Shown piece after piece: positions 58,711 through 64,000 of a stretch of DNA of 64,000 nt; the first letter of the stretch is position 1; every line of letters starts with the position of its first letter. A model generated the notes under the pieces. It was not told where the DNA came from, searched no databases, and saw nothing but the letters and a program-made list of their open reading frames with translations. The stretch comes from Carpediemonas membranifera. Lineage: Eukaryota; Fornicata. The translations under genes and the position numbers were made by a program. The stretch spans positions 248,001 to 312,000 of the forward strand of contig JAHDYR010000069.1 of NCBI GenBank assembly GCA_019828565.1, in the 5' to 3' direction.

Positions 58711-61700
58711 TTATAATGGCCCTCTAGCGTTGCCGTTGACCCAATTCACATGGTCCCTGATCCCTTCCCACATCGTCTCAACATACCCGTCCTGCCGCGT
58801 GGCAAACCGGTACTGACTCGCCACAAACTCGTCAAATACTGGGCGATCGATTGTAGCCGCCCTGATGCTTTTGGGCTGGGGCGCCATCGGATCGTACGAG
58901 TAAAGTGGCCAGAACCCGCAGCGTACGGCACGTTTCATGGCCGGCAGGGATTGTGACAGACCACCGCTGAGCTTCCAGTCCTTGCACGGGGCGAGGGCAA
59001 CGAGCAAACTCGGACCAGGGTACTCAAAGGCGCGTCTCATGCATTGTATCGTGTGCAACGGGTCAGACAGTGAAATCTGAGCGACGTACGCGTTGGTCCC
59101 GACGTACTGGCGGGCAATCGGGTCTGGCCACCGCACGGCAGAGTCTGTACTGCTCGTCTCGTACTGCCCGTCTGCTATTACTAGCCGGACCCGATCACTC
59201 CGGTTCATGGCGTGCATGATTGAGGACTTGTTTGCCCGTGCCCAGCGGTCACTGCCTGTCGTGACGACCTGGACGGGCTCGAGGAATGATAGGAGCTTCT
59301 TGATCACACCCAGGGCCCTAGCATCGGGGGAGAAGAGGTCGTTGTTGTCGTAATACGACTCGATCAGCTCGTGCTGGAACACGTGTGCCACAAAATCGTG
59401 TATATCGCGTGCGTGGTCAGGATTATCGCCCAGGGTCAGCCACCGCCGCAGGGCTGGTACTAGACCCGAGCTGATGTCCGTGAGCATCGGTGTGGGGAGG
59501 TAGGCGTTCACCCCGCCAGCCTGGTAGTATGGGTTCGACGAGGACTGTGTCTCCACGAGCGTGTTGATCTGCCGCGTAAGCTCGGCCCGGACGTGTGCGA
59601 GCCTGCTTACAATACCCATCGCGTGCTCCATGGCGTTGCCCGGGGTTGACCTGGTGAAGCACGGGGCGGTATCCGCAGCGCTGACGTCAGCCTGGAGGGC
59701 ACTGCTGTTGACCGTGGCCAGGTTGGAAGTGATGCAGCCGTCTGAACCGACGAAGATGACGTTACTGCCGACGAGCTGGGTGAGGAGCTTGAGGTAAGCA
59801 GGGATACCACAGCCGGGGCACGAGTTATCGGACACGTAAAGAGGTCTGAACAGCTGGCTCCCTTCTACTGTGTGGCGAAGCTCCGTGATGTCCTCTAACG
59901 AATACTGGTCTGCCATAAAACTGCCCTCCTTGAGCTTCGAACCCACGTACCCGAGTGACCTCGCCCTTTCCTTGTTGGACTTGGCGTCTGGGTCAGAATC
60001 GACGTGAATGGGTGTGAGGCTGTCAGTCGGACAGGCCTGGTAGCACACGCCGCACTCAGTACACAGCTGCTGGTTGACCTGGACCCTGAACATGAAGCCT
60101 GGATCACTGATGGGCGGCCTGGAGAGGAGTTTGGCTGGTAGACCGATGAATGGCCGCTTGCTCTTCTCCTTGGGGTCCGCCTGGTACCTCTTGCTCGCCC
60201 TGAAGTCGGCGTCGTCCTCGTCCTCCCTCCAGTGGATTATCCGGAGAGCCCCATGGGGGCAAGCGAGGCTGCACTGGTAGCACTGGGTGCAGAACTGGGG
60301 CAGCCACGACGGCACGTGCTTGGCCATGGACTCGTACGCCCTTCTGAGCTCGCCCCCGCCCAGCTGGCCCTGCTCGGACATGATATGGCCGCGGTCGCCG
60401 TACGCCATAGCCTTAATATCATCGACTAGGGGGGCCTCGATGTTGCCCGCCTCTACCATCTCGGGCCCAACGTCTGTGGAGGACGCGGCGGCCCAGGAGA
60501 CGGGCGAATACTCGACCTCGCGGAAGATCTCGTGTGCGGGGACGTCGCAGAGCGTGGTACCCGCAGCCCTGGGGAGGATGGCGTTGCTGGCCATGGACAC
60601 CACCGTGGCGTTCTCGATCCGCTTGTTCTTAAGACCCGTCGAGTCTCGTGGGAGGATATCGAGCAGGGAGGTCATAAATGTCCCAACACTGTGCATGGTA
60701 GCCGTTCTCTCTGGCAGGTGGCGCCAGATCGAGTGCGGTTGGTCGTATTTGCCCAGGAAGAGGCACACACAGGCTGTGGCCATCGCCGTGCTCTGTTTCC
60801 TGGGCGATAGGCCACAGGCGCGGTTGATGGCTCCGATGTCGATGGCGTAGAGCTTGGCATGGCGGTCTGCAATGATTTTCTTGAATCGGGGTGGGAGCAC
60901 CTTGTCAAAGTCGGTGTCCGGCTTCATATTGATCACAACAGTGGCGCCCTCCTTGATGTAGTCAAGATATTGGAGTTTTGTCAGATATGGCAAATTGATC
61001 CCGACAAAATTGGCCATACCCCGCTGCATGTAGGGGTCGTCGTGGGCCGTGTGGCCGATGTGGAGCAGGGTAGCGCACTGGCCTAACGCCATACGCTCGT
61101 CGCTCTCTCTAAACTGGTGGGTCACACGTAAATCCGTCGTGCGGTCGACCATCTTCGCCAAAGCACGCGATACAGTCTTCGTCCCGTCAGCCCCTGTTCC
61201 AAAGAACATGATGTCCACCCCCTCTGCATCCGAGAGTCTTAGGGGCGGGTCAGTGTCGTTGTTGACGATGCTAAGTGACTCAAGCCCGACTGCATTAGCC
61301 AGGCCGACCGAGATATGGTCCATAGGCTTGGGAAGGGCCATGTTCTCGAACAGGGTGAGTCCGTTGCGGGGCGAGAGGGTGTGGCCGCCGATGCCATGGG
61401 TCGCCCCGAGGATTTTGACGTCTGCCTTGCCAGCCCGCACCATGGCCTCGAGAATATCGTAGTAGAGGGGGTTCCTGGGCTGGGAGGGGGTCTCCAGCGT
61501 CCTGTCGAGCACGGTAATATGCTCCAGCCCCCGCATCATCTTGAGCCAATAAATGAGGTAATCAAACGGGAACGGACGGTACAGCGACACGGTGAACAGC
61601 CCGACCCGCCTGTCGCCGTGCTTGTTCATGTGGTTGACCACGCGTTTGAGTGTCTCTGTGCAGCTCCCCATTCCGATGAGGACGTCCTGAACCTGGGTGA

Positions 61701-62595
61701 TCGGTGCGCCGTAGTACTCGACCGGGTCGTATCGGCGGCCTGTGGCTCGGCCAAAGCGTTCCATGACGTTCTGGACGCGTTCGGGAGCCCGGTTGAACCA
61801 ATCGTTCGCGCGTTCGAAGCCGTGGAAGTATGTGTCGCTGTTGCCGATGGTTCCTCGCATGGCAGGGCGAGAGGGGGATAGCCGCTGCTCCATGAACCCG
61901 TCCAGTATCTCCCTGGGCATCAGCTCACGAAGAGATACCTCGTCTAGCATGGAAATTTGCTGGGTTTGGTTGAGAATCTTTGTCCCGTCGAAGAAATGGA
62001 GGAAGGGGAGGTGGCACTCGACAGCGGCGACCTGGCTGAGGATGGCGAAGTCGTAGGCCGACTGGACGGACGTGCTTGACACCATGGGGATCCCGGTTGA
62101 CCGCACGCTCATGACATCACTGTGGTCAGGAAACATTGAGGATTCCTGGCGAGTAATGGCGCGGGAGGGGATGTTGAAGACTACGGGGAGGCCGTCACCG
62201 ACTATACGGTGGAGGACAGGGGCTTGGAGGACGAGGGCGTCGCCGCAGGTGATTGAGGAGACGAGAGAACCGGTGGTAGCGGCACCGTGAATGCAACCTG
62301 CGGCCCCTAGTTCGCTTGGGAGTTCGTGAACGTCGATTCGATTGCCATAGCAGTTGACGCGAGGATTTCTCGTGAACGAACGGGCGATGTGATGTGCAGG
62401 CGTAACTCGCGAGTGGATGATCATCTCACTGAACGCACTGGCAGCATGGGATATCGCCTCAATCCCTGTCACCAAAGATGGCAGGGAGGCGTTGTCTTTC
62501 ATGATTTGTGAGGCCGTTTTGGTAATGACTTTAAAGTGCTCCTTCTTGGCATGGTACCCAACTCGAGAAATTATGACGACGCACGTGTCTGACAT
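58711..62595 (-). CDS. pyruvate:ferredoxin oxidoreductase homologue lacking the TPP signature
   Basis: The 1,294-residue protein is slightly longer than typical single-chain PFO; an ATG at 62502 would give 1,263. All domains are recognisable in order: the N-terminal alpha domain, the LPFLHFFDG region, the gamma domain, two ferredoxin-type clusters (CTQCYQCSLACP near 769, CTECGVCYQACP near 845), and the C-terminal catalytic domain with its four Fe-S cysteines (Cys926, Cys929 in CPGCG, DGCITSN, APCKDW). The thiamine-diphosphate motif that should read GDGWAYDIG is replaced by GSDRWARANK near 1107. The later Asn-Thr-Gly-Gly segment reads ETSSTDSA. Normal PFO makes acetyl-CoA and reduced ferredoxin from pyruvate. 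Here electron transfer may persist without pyruvate decarboxylation (inference). The gene is head-to-head with Ssu72; 42 bp separate the ATGs. Confidence 0.88.
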   Translation of the reverse strand: MSDTCVVIISRVGYHAKKEHFKVITKTASQIMKDNASLPSLVTGIEAISHAASAFSEMIIHSRVTPAHHIARSFTRNPRVNCYGNRIDVHELPSELGAAGCIHGAATTGSLVSSITCGDALVLQAPVLHRIVGDGLPVVFNIPSRAITRQESSMFPDHSDVMSVRSTGIPMVSSTSVQSAYDFAILSQVAAVECHLPFLHFFDGTKILNQTQQISMLDEVSLRELMPREILDGFMEQRLSPSRPAMRGTIGNSDTYFHGFERANDWFNRAPERVQNVMERFGRATGRRYDPVEYYGAPITQVQDVLIGMGSCTETLKRVVNHMNKHGDRRVGLFTVSLYRPFPFDYLIYWLKMMRGLEHITVLDRTLETPSQPRNPLYYDILEAMVRAGKADVKILGATHGIGGHTLSPRNGLTLFENMALPKPMDHISVGLANAVGLESLSIVNNDTDPPLRLSDAEGVDIMFFGTGADGTKTVSRALAKMVDRTTDLRVTHQFRESDERMALGQCATLLHIGHTAHDDPYMQRGMANFVGINLPYLTKLQYLDYIKEGATVVINMKPDTDFDKVLPPRFKKIIADRHAKLYAIDIGAINRACGLSPRKQSTAMATACVCLFLGKYDQPHSIWRHLPERTATMHSVGTFMTSLLDILPRDSTGLKNKRIENATVVSMASNAILPRAAGTTLCDVPAHEIFREVEYSPVSWAAASSTDVGPEMVEAGNIEAPLVDDIKAMAYGDRGHIMSEQGQLGGGELRRAYESMAKHVPSWLPQFCTQCYQCSLACPHGALRIIHWREDEDDADFRASKRYQADPKEKSKRPFIGLPAKLLSRPPISDPGFMFRVQVNQQLCTECGVCYQACPTDSLTPIHVDSDPDAKSNKERARSLGYVGSKLKEGSFMADQYSLEDITELRHTVEGSQLFRPLYVSDNSCPGCGIPAYLKLLTQLVGSNVIFVGSDGCITSNLATVNSSALQADVSAADTAPCFTRSTPGNAMEHAMGIVSRLAHVRAELTRQINTLVETQSSSNPYYQAGGVNAYLPTPMLTDISSGLVPALRRWLTLGDNPDHARDIHDFVAHVFQHELIESYYDNNDLFSPDARALGVIKKLLSFLEPVQVVTTGSDRWARANKSSIMHAMNRSDRVRLVIADGQYETSSTDSAVRWPDPIARQYVGTNAYVAQISLSDPLHTIQCMRRAFEYPGPSLLVALAPCKDWKLSGGLSQSLPAMKRAVRCGFWPLYSYDPMAPQPKSIRAATIDRPVFDEFVASQYRFATRQDGYVETMWEGIRDHVNWVNGNARGPL

Positions 62596-62637
62596 GCGTC
62601 AGAAAACCTGTGGCGGGTTGCTGACTGGCCATCTGGG

Positions 62638-63343
62638 ATGTCGAGTCGTCGACTCGCAACGAGACCAACGATGCCCAATACGTTCAGGACAGCCTTGGTA
62701 TGCGCCAGTAATGTGAATAGGAGTGTAGAAGCACACAAATACTTCCTTGACCATGGCTTTGATTCCGCGTTGGTGAGCTCATACGGCGCTGCCGACATCA
62801 TCCGCCTCCCATCGTCCACGGGCAAGCCTCTCTCTGCTCCGTTCAGCACAAACGAGAGAAGTGCAAGAAAGACGACCTATCAGATGCTCATTGATCGTTG
62901 CAAGGACGCAGCGGCTGATTTGTTCGTCCCCCTCCCATCATTGACACAGCTACGCCCGAGAGGGGATCATCGCCATGCTTGAGCGCGACATCACTGTCAA
63001 GGAGGCACCCGAAAGCTTCCAGCTGACCTTCCGTGCCTCTAGGAGGGCTGCCTTCCCCCAACTCGTCATCTGTTTCGAGGAGGCGGTTTATGTCGACCTT
63101 TGCCGGTTCATGCAGGTCGAGATGCAGACTGTAGACCTCATACCGGTACTCGTAGTCAACATCGAGACCCCTGATTCAATCAAATCAGCTGGAATCGGTG
63201 CAGAGGAGGCGTTTAGAGTTGCGTCTGCCCTAGGCAAGATCGAGCCTGCCGAGTGGATTGACAAGGCCGATGGCGTGTTCCGAGAGCTTAATGAGGAGAA
63301 GGAGTCCACTAAGGGTATGCTTCACACGTTCTTCTTCGTATGA
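62638..63343 (+). CDS. SSU72: Ssu72 RNA polymerase II CTD phosphatase (one 28-nt intron)
   Basis: Exons are 62638-62921 and 62950-63343, giving 225 residues, or 214 from the ATG at 62671, which fits the family better. The low-molecular-weight phosphatase loop is CASNVNRS (C-x5-R-S), followed by VSSYGAADIIRLP, a family hallmark. Splicing is needed to read DFYAREGIIAMLERDITVKE, which matches the conserved middle of Ssu72. The product ends LHTFFFV, like the normal LHT-x-x-F ending. Ssu72 dephosphorylates Ser5/Ser7 of the RNA polymerase II tail during 3'-end processing and termination. The general-acid Asp normally follows VY directly; here VYVD shifts it by one residue, so activity might be altered. 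Confidence 0.92.
62922..62949 (+). other. spliceosomal intron in SSU72
   Basis: The 28-nt intron starts GTTCGT and ends CATTGACACAG. Removal fuses the two halves of Ssu72 in frame. Confidence 0.9.
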
Positions 63344-63495
63344 GGGGGATCTGCGGATGAATGGATGATATAAACACAGCATCAAGGCACTGTTGGCGGT
63401 ATGTGCGGCGCGGTGTACGATTGTATTGGCGTTGACAAGTTGGCGCGACTGACCCAAAAGTGCGTTTGCGGAAAATTCTGAGGGCGCCATACACG

Positions 63496-64000
63496 ATGCC
63501 AGAATACTGGCACGCCTTTGAACAGAACGAGCATAGATACATAGCATATATAGATGTGGAGGAGAAGAAACTGCAGCTTATCCTCGAGTCCCTGGTCGTA
63601 GAGGACTCCTACTGGGCCTGTAGCTACACAGCGAGCGGTACGTCCGGTCTATCATTCCATTTATGCAGGTATAGAAGAAATCACACATGGAACCAAGCAC
63701 AAGGCTTCCTTTGACGACTTTTGCGTGATGCTTCACAACGCTCTCCGCAGCGACCGCGACTCACACGTTTTCGTCCGACTCCTCACGGCCGACGACATCC
63801 AGAACCTAGCTGCAAGTCACCCCGACGCCAGCACGTCCATCACGCCGAAGTCTGGCATCATGTACTTCTGCGTTCGCCTCGACGATCAAATCGGTGGGGC
63901 CAAGATTGAAGCAACATACTCGCTGCGGCTAGAGAGACTGGAGGCGCCGACCAATGCTGCTCTGAGCAAGACAATCCGCCGGCTCAGACAGGAGAATATG
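63496..64000 (+). CDS. CCDC61: CCDC61/VFL3-like basal-body protein, 5' part
   Basis: Exon 1 is 63496-63637 and exon 2 runs from 63669 past the window edge. The predicted N-terminal head of about 150 residues matches the SAS-6/XRCC4-like fold of CCDC61 (VFL3). A strand HRYIAYIDVEEKKLQLILES is followed by GIEEITHGTKHKASFDDFC, which lines up with the family's signature around an E-x2-T-x-x-T motif, then MLHNAL, VFVRLLTADDIQNL and MYFCVRLDD. The coiled coil begins at the edge (LSKTIRRLRQENM). VFL3/CCDC61 forms filaments that set basal-body and striated-fibre orientation, so a flagellated cell is expected. The gene is partial here, and only the head can be judged. Confidence 0.8.
63638..63668 (+). 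other. spliceosomal intron in CCDC61-like gene
   Basis: The 31-nt intron starts GTACGT and ends ATTTATGCAG, the only one in the window without ACACAG. Removal joins YTAS to GIEEITHGTKHK. Confidence 0.82.

Noticed and set aside
1-64000. CRISPR arrays, bacterial operons, ribosomal RNA operon
   Set aside because: No spaced direct repeats, Shine-Dalgarno-led gene runs or rRNA sequence were seen. Spliceosomal introns and eukaryotic gene families show nuclear DNA.

Overview
This 64-kb window is nuclear DNA of a protist. GC-rich coding regions are packed on both strands, intergenic gaps are mostly under 1 kb, and long genes are usually uninterrupted. The few introns are tiny (28-37 nt), with 5' sites reading GTWYGT and 3' ends reading mostly ACACAG. 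The gene set points to an anaerobic, flagellated metamonad, most likely a free-living fornicate of the Carpediemonas/Kipferlia type (inference). It includes a pyruvate:ferredoxin-oxidoreductase homologue, an EFR1-like flavodoxin/ferredoxin fusion, an axonemal-type dynein heavy chain, a dynactin-p50-like protein, a VFL3/CCDC61-like basal-body protein and ordinary eukaryotic RNA-processing enzymes (DHX16/Prp2, Ssu72).

Layout. 1-12 kb: a WD40 gene broken by an in-frame TAG, a type-II NADH dehydrogenase/AIFM2-like flavoprotein, DHX16, a dynamitin-like coiled coil, a short-chain dehydrogenase, a secreted 5'-nucleotidase-like hydrolase and a membrane sensor-like protein. 12-19 kb: a 1,965-residue protein joining a microbial-type poly(ADP-ribose) glycohydrolase domain, about twelve PBZ-like zinc fingers and a von Willebrand A domain, followed by the first copy of a 188-bp dispersed repeat. 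19-27 kb: a small HTH protein, an AMMECR1 gene with one 31-nt intron, a coiled-coil protein, an OTU-fold protein with its catalytic residues replaced, and a large propeller-like protein. 27-37.4 kb: five minus-strand genes, one RCC1-like and four encoding predicted membrane proteins. 37.9-44.3 kb: a dynein heavy chain that stops just after AAA1 at a consensus 5' splice site, followed by the second, inverted copy of the repeat. 45-51 kb: a solute-binding-domain/class C GPCR chimera, uracil-DNA glycosylase, a UBL3-like ubiquitin fold with a CaaX ending, and the EFR1-like protein. 51.5 kb: tRNA-Gly(CCC). 52-64 kb: a WD40/ankyrin/protein-kinase fusion related to the broken gene at the left edge, a secreted protein, a divergent PFO without the thiamine-diphosphate signature, Ssu72, and the start of a VFL3/CCDC61-like gene that runs off the right edge.

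No single operon-like system is present. The most notable items are the PARG-PBZ-VWA fusion, the dynein gene that may be a split (trans-spliced) gene, an undescribed repeat unit of about 75 residues shared by the two WD40 proteins, the PFO homologue that keeps its Fe-S ligands but not its TPP motif, the pseudo-OTU protein, and the pair of inverted dispersed repeats.
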